From Candidatus Hydrogenedentota bacterium (GTDB taxonomy: Bacteria; Hydrogenedentota; Hydrogenedentia; Hydrogenedentales; SLHB01), in the NCBI GenBank assembly GCA_003552765.1, contig PUOI01000084.1, positions 1 through 5,376 of the forward strand: a DNA stretch of 5,376 nt. Direction: 5' to 3'. The notes under the pieces were generated by a model. That model saw only the letters and a program-made list of their open reading frames with translations. It ran no database searches and was not told where the DNA came from. The translations under genes were made by a program, and so were the position numbers. Below, in pieces: positions 1 to 5,374 of this stretch. Positions within the stretch are counted from its first letter, which is position 1; the number at the start of each line of letters is the position of its first letter.

Positions 1-727
1 CGTTGCTGATGCAATACAGCACATGATTGTAATCGAGCGATATGGACAGCAGCTTTTCCACCATCGCCTCTTGGTAGGCCAACACTTCGGGCACATCGTC
101 CAGTTCGGGAATGGTCCGGAAGATGGGGTAGCCGCTCACCACCTCTTCCGGAATGCCGGTTTCCTCGCTGGTGTAGTTCACGTTGTTCTTCGGATTGAAC
201 GGATGAGCCGCCCATCCCTCGGCCTCGTACGCGCCGCCGCCCCAGATCTCCGCGTAGTCCCATCGGTCCCAGACCTCGATTTGGACAATGATGTCGCGCT
301 CGGCGGTCATCTCCAGAAAATCACGGAACCTCCGCCAGAACTCATCGTCAAAGCGATCCAGGTCATAGAGCCCGCTCTCTTCGTCGAAGTGGAACGCATA
401 GGGATTGTCGTTGTTGTAGAAATCGCTAACGGGATCCACACGATCGCGGCTGGACATCGTGTTGCGGACGTAGTTGCCGCCAACCGAGACCAGCAAGTCG
501 AGGTGCGCCTCCAACCCGTCCGGCCCCAGATCGGGATGGTTGAACAGATTGTCCTGGTTGGTCCCCCCCAGCAGAAGCACCGGTTCGCCCTTGTACTGCC
601 AATAGGTGGGATTGTTTTCGTAGGGCTGGATGCGGTCCTCGTCCGCCATGGCGTCCGGCATCGCCACGCACGCCAGAGCCACGCCAATAATTGCCCCCAT
701 GCAGTAGTTTCGTTTGTGCCTTTTCAT
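1..727 (-). CDS. Putative secreted clan GH-A-like glycoside hydrolase, N-terminal part
   Basis: The reading frame is open from an ATG at 727 to the window edge, giving 242 residues of a longer protein. The start is supported by a strong Shine-Dalgarno (AAAGGAGG, 738-745) 10 bases upstream. Residues 1-28 look like a Sec signal peptide: a basic start (MKRHKRN), a hydrophobic core and a likely cleavage site after AMA. The mature part begins with a substrate-barrel-like segment (YKGEPVLLLGGTNQDN, about residues 45-60), then VGGNYVRNT, then IIVQIEVWDRWDY. It ends in VLYCISN, followed by a codon beginning with G at the very edge. This order resembles (beta/alpha)8 enzymes of clan GH-A, such as GH5-like or apiosidase-like families. 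There the strand-4 'NE' carries the acid/base Glu, so the cut codon may be that Glu. The exact family is not recognised and the nucleophile lies outside the window. The gene follows a broken leader fragment and uses its own signal peptide. Confidence 0.75.
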   Translation of the reverse strand, partial: MKRHKRNYCMGAIIGVALACVAMPDAMADEDRIQPYENNPTYWQYKGEPVLLLGGTNQDNLFNHPDLGPDGLEAHLDLLVSVGGNYVRNTMSSRDRVDPVSDFYNNDNPYAFHFDEESGLYDLDRFDDEFWRRFRDFLEMTAERDIIVQIEVWDRWDYAEIWGGGAYEAEGWAAHPFNPKNNVNYTSEETGIPEEVVSGYPIFRTIPELDDVPEVLAYQEAMVEKLLSISLDYNHVLYCISN

Positions 728-737
728 CGCAGCATAT

Positions 738-745
738 CCTCCTTT
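738..745 (-). promoter_or_regulatory. Ribosome binding site of the 727 hydrolase gene
   Basis: AAAGGAGG on the minus strand lies 10 bases before the ATG at 727 and decides that start. It begins directly after the TGA (749-747) of the upstream 33-codon leader fragment. If that fragment is translated, termination would occur right at this site. Confidence 0.75.
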
Positions 746-746
746 G

Positions 747-848
747 TCAAAACGGATGCCTCCAAATAGATGCCCGAAGCCGCCCAGCGGCGAGGCCGAA
801 AGCGGCCGTCTGGCGAAGAAATTGACGTCTGTTTGGCCGTTGTAACAT
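747..848 (-). pseudogene. Orphan Tat signal-peptide fragment (33 codons)
   Basis: An ATG at 848 opens a 33-residue frame starting MLQRPNRRQFLRQTAAFGLA and ending in unrelated residues (RLRASIWRHPF) before a TGA at 749-747. The first 22 residues match the Tat leader of the 640-residue lyase-like protein (MSQRPNRRQFLCQTAAFGLA). At the DNA level 784-848 matches 4671-4735 at 57 of 65 positions by hand alignment, with no gap. Homology stops abruptly at about 784, before the cleavage region. A weaker purine-rich site (AAGGAAAA) lies upstream, in a spacer still alignable to the other leaders. It is most simply the stump of a third enzyme gene whose body was deleted. A short translated leader upstream of the hydrolase at 727 is a less likely alternative. 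Confidence 0.7.
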
Positions 849-890
849 GGTAATTTTCCTTGTTTTTGTCGGCGGAAGCAAGAGCTTCAG

Positions 891-1134
891 CTACTGGTTA
901 CCGAACGCCGGCGCCTCCACTTCAAGCCGCCCCCTGGCGTCTGCAGTTGCAGCACCCTGTCAACCAACTCGACGGACGGTGACTTGATTACCGCCTCACC
1001 CCTGGGGAAATCGCTGTCGATCGGAACCACGGCGCCGTTAACGGTGCTGTCTGGCCTAACCAGAACCCGTGTTGTCGTCGCCTGGTAGTCCGGCGGGTTC
1101 CACGTTGCCGTAATGGCATCGCCCCTAACCACTG
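891..1134 (-). pseudogene. Decayed second copy of the lyase-like C-terminal domain
   Basis: Read on the minus strand from about 1134, this encodes V-R-G-D, AITATWNPPDY, RVLVRPDSTVNG, PIDSDFPRGEAVIKSPSVEL and VDRVLQLQTP. It is a clear paralogue of the last 80 or so residues of the 640-residue protein (2813-3057). It has no start of its own and joins directly, in a different frame, to the GH92 fragment. A further 1-base loss in the C-run at 930-934 shifts the final residues to GLKWRRRRSVTSS. Restoring one base recovers EVEAPAFGNQ followed by TAG at 893-891, which matches EVEAPEFSKQ-stop in the intact gene. Two frame disruptions make a functional product very unlikely. Confidence 0.85.
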
Positions 1135-1490
1135 TCAGGATCATGCATAGGGCCGGGTTTCACTTTCAATTCGCCCACGGTGGGCATGGTGAGCAGGCCC
1201 GCCATGGACCATGCGTGGATATGGCTGAAACCCATGATGTTGTCGAGATGCGGGTCGAAGCCTCCCTTGTACCAACCGGTGCGGTCGAGGCTATCCGGGC
1301 CGAGCGCCACCAAGCCGAAGGGAGTTGTGGCGCCTGGGAACAACATCCAACGCTTGGATTCTATTGCAGTGCCGATTTTCGGATCCACGGAATCCACGGG
1401 TTCCTTCGCGTGGATGAGGTTTGCGGTTGAAACGAGGCATAGGACCCCGGCAAGGAGGATCCGCACAGAGAAAGAAGCTCTTGTTTTCAC
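1125..1490 (-). pseudogene. GH92 alpha-mannosidase, truncated N-terminal fragment
   Basis: A GTG at 1490 starts a 121-residue frame. Residues 1-28 form a Sec-type signal peptide (KTR start, hydrophobic LLAGVLCLV, cleavage near IHA). The rest carries the N-terminal hallmarks of glycoside hydrolase family 92, exo-acting alpha-mannosidases with a beta-sandwich followed by an (alpha/alpha)6 domain. These are DPKIGT (36-41), WMLFPGA (48-54), PFGLVALGPD (57-66), GFSHIH (87-92), MAGLLTMPT, and finally PGPMHDPDSG, where family members continue with a Y-R-S-R-type sequence. Here a TAG follows and the DNA becomes the lyase C-terminal copy. Family members are usually around 700-800 residues, so more than 80% is missing, including the whole catalytic domain. 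The start lies 48 bases after the stop of the GH99-like gene, which suggests one transcript. A GAGGA motif about 11 bases upstream is a modest ribosome binding site. Confidence 0.85.
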
Positions 1491-1538
1491 GGTGCTCTAT
1501 TCCTCAGTTACCTGGAAAGTGAAAGGAATTCACTTGCT

Positions 1539-2669
1539 TCATTGTCGCAGCACCCGACCGATGGCGTCCAAGCGCTTGGTGTCGGGTCCTTCCGCTGCCC
1601 AAGTAGGGCACAGCCAGCCACCTTCGTCATGCTCGTTCCATGCGTAGACGATGACGGTTCCAGCCTCGCAGATGGTGGGGTTGGCGCGCACGAAGTCGAT
1701 TGCCCGGGCGAGGTGGGTGGCTATCTCGTCGGGGGTTGCCACCGACGGGAAGACTTCCTGGTTATGGTAGCTAGCGTTCCGTTCCCACGATACCGGGTTC
1801 AGCTTGCGCGGCTCCTTGTGCCAACCGGTCGTGACCAGCGGTATATAGGGAACTTCTGCCGTGGCCGCCCTATCCCACGCCCCCTCGGCGCGCTGCACGA
1901 GCCGTGCGAAGGCCGGATCGTTGCTGGCGACGGCGTAGCCCGAGACTGCGTCGAAGCCGAGCGGAGCCGTCCTGGCGCGGTCGGCGGCCGGATTCCAGCC
2001 CATGTAAACCATGTAGGGCTCGGGGCCTTGCTCCGAGGCCAGCTTGCGGAATTCGGCGACCCGCCCCGCCAGCTTGGGTTCATCGAGATCTACACTGAAC
2101 AGGTAGACCAGTGGCCGTCCTCCGGCGACGGAGTGATAGCCCGGCTCTCTGAGCAGGGCGAGGGCGCGATCGCGTTCGTGCGGCCACACATCATCAGGAA
2201 CTTTGAAGCTGTTGTGCAGGATCAGGCAGAAGTCGAGGCGCTGGCGATCCGTACTGGAGAGATAGTGCCGCAACGACACGCTCATCGTATCAGCATCGGG
2301 ATAGAGCAAGAAGGCCCAGTAATCAAGACCAGCTTCGGCGGCATATGCGATCTCCTGGTCCATCACCGATTGGCGCCCGCCATCAATGCGCACTGTCCCG
2401 TCCGGTCGCACCTCAGCGAACCAGGGCAGGCGGGAGCGGAACTGCTCGGGAGCCAGCGTGCGTTCGACCTGGTCGGTGACCGAACCGCCGGTCCAGGCAT
2501 CCCAGCGGATCGCGCCGACGCTTGGGCGCTCGGCGGCAGGGAAGGCGCCGGGCGCCTCCTGGGTAGACAGGTCTTGTGCAGCGGCCAAGCCTGGCAGCAG
2601 GCTAGCAATGAGGCCGCAAATTAGCACGACCGCGGCCGTCTGGCGAATAAACTGACGTCGGGTTGACAT
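1539..2669 (-). CDS. Tat-exported GH99/WbsX-like putative glycoside hydrolase
   Basis: This is a complete 376-residue protein. The ATG at 2669 is chosen because AAGGAG (2677-2682) lies 7 bases upstream and the protein then begins directly with a twin-arginine leader (MSTRRQFIRQTAA). The leader has a hydrophobic core and an AAA cleavage site near residue 31. The mature part carries VGAIRWDAWTGG, LPWFAEV, EIAYAAEAGLDYWAFLLYP, DFCLILHNSF, GGRPLVYLFSVD, YMVYMGWNP and, near the C-terminus, IVYAWNEHDEGGWLCPT with Glu 346 and Glu 349. That last motif resembles the W-N-E-x-x-E-G signature of GH99-like and WbsX-type TIM barrels, where the two Glu are the candidate catalytic residues. Activity would then be on an alpha-mannan-type glycan, but this is family-level inference. 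The gene shares its leader and upstream region with the lyase-like gene although the catalytic domains are unrelated. It is followed after 48 bases by the GH92 remnant. Confidence 0.85.
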   Translation of the reverse strand: MSTRRQFIRQTAAVVLICGLIASLLPGLAAAQDLSTQEAPGAFPAAERPSVGAIRWDAWTGGSVTDQVERTLAPEQFRSRLPWFAEVRPDGTVRIDGGRQSVMDQEIAYAAEAGLDYWAFLLYPDADTMSVSLRHYLSSTDRQRLDFCLILHNSFKVPDDVWPHERDRALALLREPGYHSVAGGRPLVYLFSVDLDEPKLAGRVAEFRKLASEQGPEPYMVYMGWNPAADRARTAPLGFDAVSGYAVASNDPAFARLVQRAEGAWDRAATAEVPYIPLVTTGWHKEPRKLNPVSWERNASYHNQEVFPSVATPDEIATHLARAIDFVRANPTICEAGTVIVYAWNEHDEGGWLCPTWAAEGPDTKRLDAIGRVLRQ

Positions 2670-2794
2670 GGTATTTCTCCTTGTTTGAATTGCTTGCGCC
2701 ACATGAGCGCCAGCGGTTTTTCTTGTTCACCTTTCACGCCATAACTGCTAGACATTCGCTTCTCCACCCTGCCGTGCCGTCACCGCGCATCGGC
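2552..2794 (-). repeat. Leader module, copy 2 (spacer + Tat signal + first mature residues)
   Basis: This block is paralogous to 4606-4854. It spans the spacer, hairpin, ribosome binding site, Tat signal and the residues QDLST-x-EA. The downstream edge is sharp: 2552-2576 matches 4606-4630 with two mismatches, after which the two genes have no visible similarity. The upstream edge is the shared CACCGCGCATCGGC (2781-2794 and 4841-4854). The hydrophobic core of the signal has diverged more than the flanks. Confidence 0.85.
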
Positions 2795-2812
2795 CCAGGG
2801 CGAGAACTTCAA
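2670..2812 (-). promoter_or_regulatory. Spacer before the GH99-like gene, with imperfect hairpin and possible promoter
   Basis: This 143-bp spacer contains, in transcription order, a possible promoter (TGGAGA at 2766-2761, 17 bases, TATGGC at 2743-2738). An imperfect inverted repeat (2692-2714, nine-base arms with two mismatches, five-base loop) and the Shine-Dalgarno follow. The same elements occur at equivalent positions in the spacer at 4736-4903. The promoter assignment is weak and rests on the conserved 17-base spacing between poor boxes. No U-rich tract follows the hairpin, so it is not a terminator. Confidence 0.35.
2677..2682 (-). promoter_or_regulatory. Ribosome binding site of the GH99-like gene
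   Basis: AAGGAG on the minus strand, 7 bases before the ATG at 2669. It favours this start over an in-frame upstream GTG at 2702, whose extra 11 codons would precede the Tat motif and include the ribosome binding site itself. Confidence 0.75.
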
Positions 2813-4735
2813 CTACTGTTTGCTGAACTCCGGCGCCTCCACTTCAAGCCGGCCCGCCGGCGTCTGCAGTTGCAGCACCCTGTCAACCAACTCGACGGAC
2901 GGTGACTTGATTACCGCCTCACCCCTGGGGAAATCGCTGTCGATGGGAACCTCGTCGCCGTTGACTGTGATGTCTGGCCGCACCAGCACCCGCTCTTCTT
3001 CAGCGTCATAGTTCGGCGGGTTCCACGCCGCCGTAAGGGTATCACCCTTCACGTTTGTGTATGCCACGGAGAGATCTTCCCAATCCACGGCGGGCGGGTT
3101 ATCCTTCACTGCTGTCTGGAACGCCTCGAACGTGGCGAATTCCTCCTCCGTCGCGATGTCGAAGACGTAGCCAGTCTGTGCAGACGCGCTGCGGATCACA
3201 TCGAACTCTCCAGCCTCGGCGTAATCGCTGTCTATGGTGTAGTCCTCTAGCGGACGGATGGCGATGTAGACGGCGCCTTCCCGCAGAAAGATCCAGCCGT
3301 CCGCCTCGGTCTGTTGGCCGATGGACTTTGGATAGCGCACGAGCGCTTCCTGGATTAGGTTGTCGAAGTGGTCATCGCGGTATTCCTGCCAGTCCGATCT
3401 GCCGCGGCCGGCCCACGGATCTTCGTTGGGGATGTTGAAGAGAACGATCGCCGTGCCCTTATGCTGCGCCATCTGCATGAACGGCGAATTCAACCCTTGC
3501 CAGGTGCGGTCATTGCTGCGCCAGTAGGGATGGTAGCACTCGATGTAGTTGTACTTATCCGGACTCTTATAAACAAGGCCGAACGCGTTGTAATCAACAT
3601 AGAACTGGTCCGGATAATACCTGAAGTACCCGCTCCCCATGGCGTAGAGCGTGTCGCGGTAGACGTAGCGCACGCACGTCCCTGGCGTTCCGGTCCCCCA
3701 ATGGCCGCGGCTGGGTCCCATGTTGGCGTGGCGGAAACTGGGCGCCGATGCCGTAAGCTCGTAGGGAACCGTCTCCCCCCGCGCGAGACTATTGATGGCG
3801 GCGGGAGGCCTCCAATCGGAAACGGCCGCGTAGACGACGTATTGGTTTTCCCCAAGTCGGACGAAGTCTTGGCCCACCGGAATCCGGTTCTGTACATCGG
3901 CCCAGTAGAGCCAGTAGATCCACTGCAACGTGGGGCCAACCGTACCGGGCGTGTGCGTGTTCACCTGCCACGCGTTCTGGCGGTTGTAGGGCGGGATGAC
4001 AATCCCCTCGAAGTGGTTGGCCGCTATATTGGTGACGTGGAAGTGGAGCGCCGCGTCGGCCGCGCTTTTTATCTCGGGGTCCGTGGCGCAGTCGTACAGC
4101 GCGTAGTACGGAAACAGGTGAACCGCCGCGTAGGTCGTCGAGAGATTCTCTTCGTACCCCCTGTCGTACAGGCTGCCAATGACCGAGAGCAATCGCTCGC
4201 GGGCCGTCTCCATGACCTCATCGCTGGTGTGCGCGCCCCGCACCCACCCGCTCTCGCCGGGCCAATACTGGGCGAAGAGATAGGCGGCGACGCACTTCAT
4301 CATGGCGTGATTCTCGGTTCCGTGTCCCAGGAGATCGCTGAAGTCCTTGATCTTGGTCTTCAGCCCGTCAAGCTGTTCCGAAGTGAACTGGTCCCAGTAC
4401 TTGCCGAGCACCCAGGCCACGCCAGGGTAGGAGAACTGCTGGCCGTTGCTTCCCTCGGGCACATTGTCATAGAAACCGGCGATATAGGAGATCACCTCCT
4501 CGTCGCCGGGGTTCAGCGCGAGACGCGCCAAGGCCACCGCGGCCCCGAACTTGGCGTTGGGGCCATCCATGTGGCCGCGGAACTGCCCGGTCAGCCAAGC
4601 AGCGCGCGCCTCCAGGGTAGACAGGTCCTGCTCGGCGGCGGCGCTCGTCAGCAAGCCACTCGGCAACAGGCCAGCGGCGAGACCGAAAGCGGCTGTTTGG
4701 CAAAGAAATTGGCGTCTATTTGGCCGCTGTGACAT
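2813..4735 (-). CDS. Tat-exported polysaccharide lyase-like protein (alpha/alpha toroid plus beta-sandwich)
   Basis: This is a complete 640-residue protein. The ATG at 4735 has AAGGAG (4743-4748) 7 bases upstream and starts a Tat leader (MSQRPNRRQFLCQTAAFG) with likely cleavage after SAAA, residue 34. Residues from about 45 to 300 look helical and repetitive, with aromatic-rich helices (SYPGVAWVLGKYWDQF) and the motif GHGTENHAMMK (TENH at 140-143). An Asn-His pair like this is found in the active site of toroid lyases such as the alginate lyase and heparinase-like families. The second half is rich in Tyr, Trp and beta-type sequence (YVYRDTLYAMGSGYFRYYPD), as expected of the beta-sandwich domains that follow the toroid. 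A final 80-residue domain ends at TAG (2815-2813) and recurs as a decayed copy at 891-1134. I do not recognise a numbered family. Lyase action on a uronic-acid glycan outside the cytoplasm is an inference from architecture, and a hydrolase is possible. Confidence 0.8.
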   Translation of the reverse strand: MSQRPNRRQFLCQTAAFGLAAGLLPSGLLTSAAAEQDLSTLEARAAWLTGQFRGHMDGPNAKFGAAVALARLALNPGDEEVISYIAGFYDNVPEGSNGQQFSYPGVAWVLGKYWDQFTSEQLDGLKTKIKDFSDLLGHGTENHAMMKCVAAYLFAQYWPGESGWVRGAHTSDEVMETARERLLSVIGSLYDRGYEENLSTTYAAVHLFPYYALYDCATDPEIKSAADAALHFHVTNIAANHFEGIVIPPYNRQNAWQVNTHTPGTVGPTLQWIYWLYWADVQNRIPVGQDFVRLGENQYVVYAAVSDWRPPAAINSLARGETVPYELTASAPSFRHANMGPSRGHWGTGTPGTCVRYVYRDTLYAMGSGYFRYYPDQFYVDYNAFGLVYKSPDKYNYIECYHPYWRSNDRTWQGLNSPFMQMAQHKGTAIVLFNIPNEDPWAGRGRSDWQEYRDDHFDNLIQEALVRYPKSIGQQTEADGWIFLREGAVYIAIRPLEDYTIDSDYAEAGEFDVIRSASAQTGYVFDIATEEEFATFEAFQTAVKDNPPAVDWEDLSVAYTNVKGDTLTAAWNPPNYDAEEERVLVRPDITVNGDEVPIDSDFPRGEAVIKSPSVELVDRVLQLQTPAGRLEVEAPEFSKQ

Positions 4736-4742
4736 GGTCATT

Positions 4743-4748
4743 CTCCTT
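4743..4748 (-). promoter_or_regulatory. Ribosome binding site of the lyase-like gene
   Basis: AAGGAG lies 7 bases before the ATG at 4735. Alternative in-frame starts exist at 4741 (ATG, one base from this site) and 4768 (GTG, inside the palindrome). Both are disfavoured because they leave no room for this site and would push the twin-arginine motif inward. Confidence 0.75.
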
Positions 4749-4757
4749 GTTTGAATT

Positions 4758-4780
4758 GCTGGCGCCACATGGGCGCCAGC
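4758..4780 (-). promoter_or_regulatory. Perfect 9-bp inverted repeat upstream of the lyase-like gene
   Basis: GCTGGCGCC and GGCGCCAGC form a perfect 9-bp stem with a five-base loop (4767-4771). The element ends 9 bases before the Shine-Dalgarno at 4748. It could be a dyad operator for a repressor or an mRNA hairpin controlling access to the ribosome binding site. It is not followed by a U-tract, so termination is unlikely. The homologous element in the second spacer (2692-2714) is imperfect. Confidence 0.55.
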
Positions 4781-4802
4781 GGTTTACTCGTTCACGTTTC
4801 AC

Positions 4803-4831
4803 GCCTTAACTGCTGGACATTTCAGTCTCAA
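4803..4831 (-). promoter_or_regulatory. Weak candidate promoter for the lyase-like gene
   Basis: TTGAGA (4831-4826), a 17-base spacer, then TAAGGC (4808-4803) on the minus strand. The -10 box is poor. The paralogous spacer keeps the same 17-base spacing (2738-2766), but this may only reflect common descent. The rest of the 168-bp spacer, nearer the upstream gene, shows no other recognisable element. Confidence 0.2.
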
Positions 4832-4903
4832 TCCTGCCCGCACCGCGCATCGGCTTGGGAAGCAAGCAATGCTGATTGCTGAGCGCCGGGTACTGCGGCC
4901 GGG

Positions 4904-5374
4904 TCAGCGTGCGGGGCGGATCTCGAGGTTGTCCAGGAAGAACTCACTCGTGTCCGTGGCCATGCTCGAGATGCCGAACCACTGGAAGCGGCGGAAATCG
5001 TCGCTCTGGAACGGCACATCCTCGAAGCGCTGCGGCTCCTCGCCCGACAGTGTGACAGTGAGGCCGTAGCTGCCGGTGCTGCCGGTGCTGCCGGAACCAA
5101 GCGTTGCGCGGATTTCGATACCGATCCACTCGCCGGTTGGCAGTTGCATGAGCACGTCCCCATCGGAGGCGCGCAGGTCGCCGTTGGGGGCGACGGTGAG
5201 CCGCGGGCCGGTGCGGTAGGGGCTGGCGGCGTCGCGCCATTCGGCGAACAGCTCGGCGTCATCTTCGAGGCGGAGGGCGAAGCGGGAGACCGCCTCACCG
5301 CTGCGCAGGTCGAGGGTGTAGAACATGTGCGGATGCCAGCTCTGAGCGAGGCCGGGCGCGTCGAGGAAGCGCAG
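4904..5374 (-). CDS. C-terminal beta-sandwich region of a probable secreted protein (partial)
   Basis: The frame is open from the right window edge to a TGA at 4906-4904, giving 157 residues of the C-terminus of a longer protein. It begins LRFLDAPGLAQSWHPHMFY and continues through VSRFALRLE, GDVLMQLPTGEWIGIEI, YGLTVTLSGEEPQRF and QWFGISSMATDTSEFFLDNL. This alternating polar and hydrophobic pattern, with a final 'FFLDNLEI' strand, resembles concanavalin-like jelly-roll tails found on secreted glycan-active and beta-helix proteins. The opening 'DAPG..QSW.PH' points to the same class. The catalytic part, if any, is outside the window, so no activity is assigned. A Met at 5326 is internal, because the frame continues upstream with matching character. 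The gene lies 168 bp before the lyase-like gene and in the same direction. Confidence 0.7.
   Translation of the reverse strand: MRFLDAPGLAQSWHPHMFYTLDLRSGEAVSRFALRLEDDAELFAEWRDAASPYRTGPRLTVAPNGDLRASDGDVLMQLPTGEWIGIEIRATLGSGSTGSTGSYGLTVTLSGEEPQRFEDVPFQSDDFRRFQWFGISSMATDTSEFFLDNLEIRPAR
5069..5094 (-). repeat. Short 9-bp tandem repeat, 2.9 copies
   Basis: The unit GCTGCCGGT (plus strand) repeats in frame at 5069, 5078 and 5087 and encodes a Gly-Ser-Thr loop (GSTGSTGS) between two beta strands of the jelly-roll tail. It probably arose by slippage and only lengthens a surface loop. Confidence 0.7.

Larger units (their letters stand above)
4606..4854 (-). repeat. Leader module, copy 1 (spacer + Tat signal + first mature residues)
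   Basis: This is the partner of 2552-2794, and within it 4671-4735 also matches the orphan leader at 784-848 (57 of 65 positions). It contains the perfect palindrome, ribosome binding site, Tat signal and the codons for QDLSTLEA. The unit is arranged in the same direction in all copies. Confidence 0.85.

Noticed and set aside
23..769. Plus-strand frame (248 codons) opposite the left-end hydrolase
   Set aside because: The minus strand carries a strong Shine-Dalgarno, a signal peptide and a TIM-barrel-like sequence through the window edge, so the plus frame is a shadow.
887..1144. An independent 85-residue gene starting at the ATG at 1144
   Set aside because: Its sequence is the paralogue of the lyase C-terminus entered through the GH92 junction. 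The ATG belongs to the GH92 DNA in another frame and has no ribosome binding site. Treated as a pseudogene tail.
1100..1160. The GH92/lyase join as an assembly chimera
   Set aside because: It cannot be excluded from one sequence. However, the downstream copy differs from the intact copy at many positions and carries its own frameshift, which fits a real, aged paralogue better than a misjoin of one locus.
1542..2624. Plus-strand frame (360 codons) opposite the GH99-like gene
   Set aside because: Same reasoning: its sequence is the complement of a well-supported gene and shows no family features.
3368..4732. Long plus-strand frame (454 codons) opposite the lyase-like gene
   Set aside because: It is an antisense frame in GC-rich DNA. 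It lacks a recognisable domain or ribosome binding site, while the opposite strand has a start, Shine-Dalgarno, Tat signal and domain-like sequence.
4736..4768. Upstream GTG starts (4768 and 2702) adding MA-x-AIQTRR to the two Tat proteins
   Set aside because: The added codons are the palindrome and the Shine-Dalgarno itself. They are similar in both genes only because the whole spacer is duplicated.
4758..4780. Rho-independent terminator
   Set aside because: The stem is strong, but no U-rich tract follows on either strand, and it lies next to a translation start.
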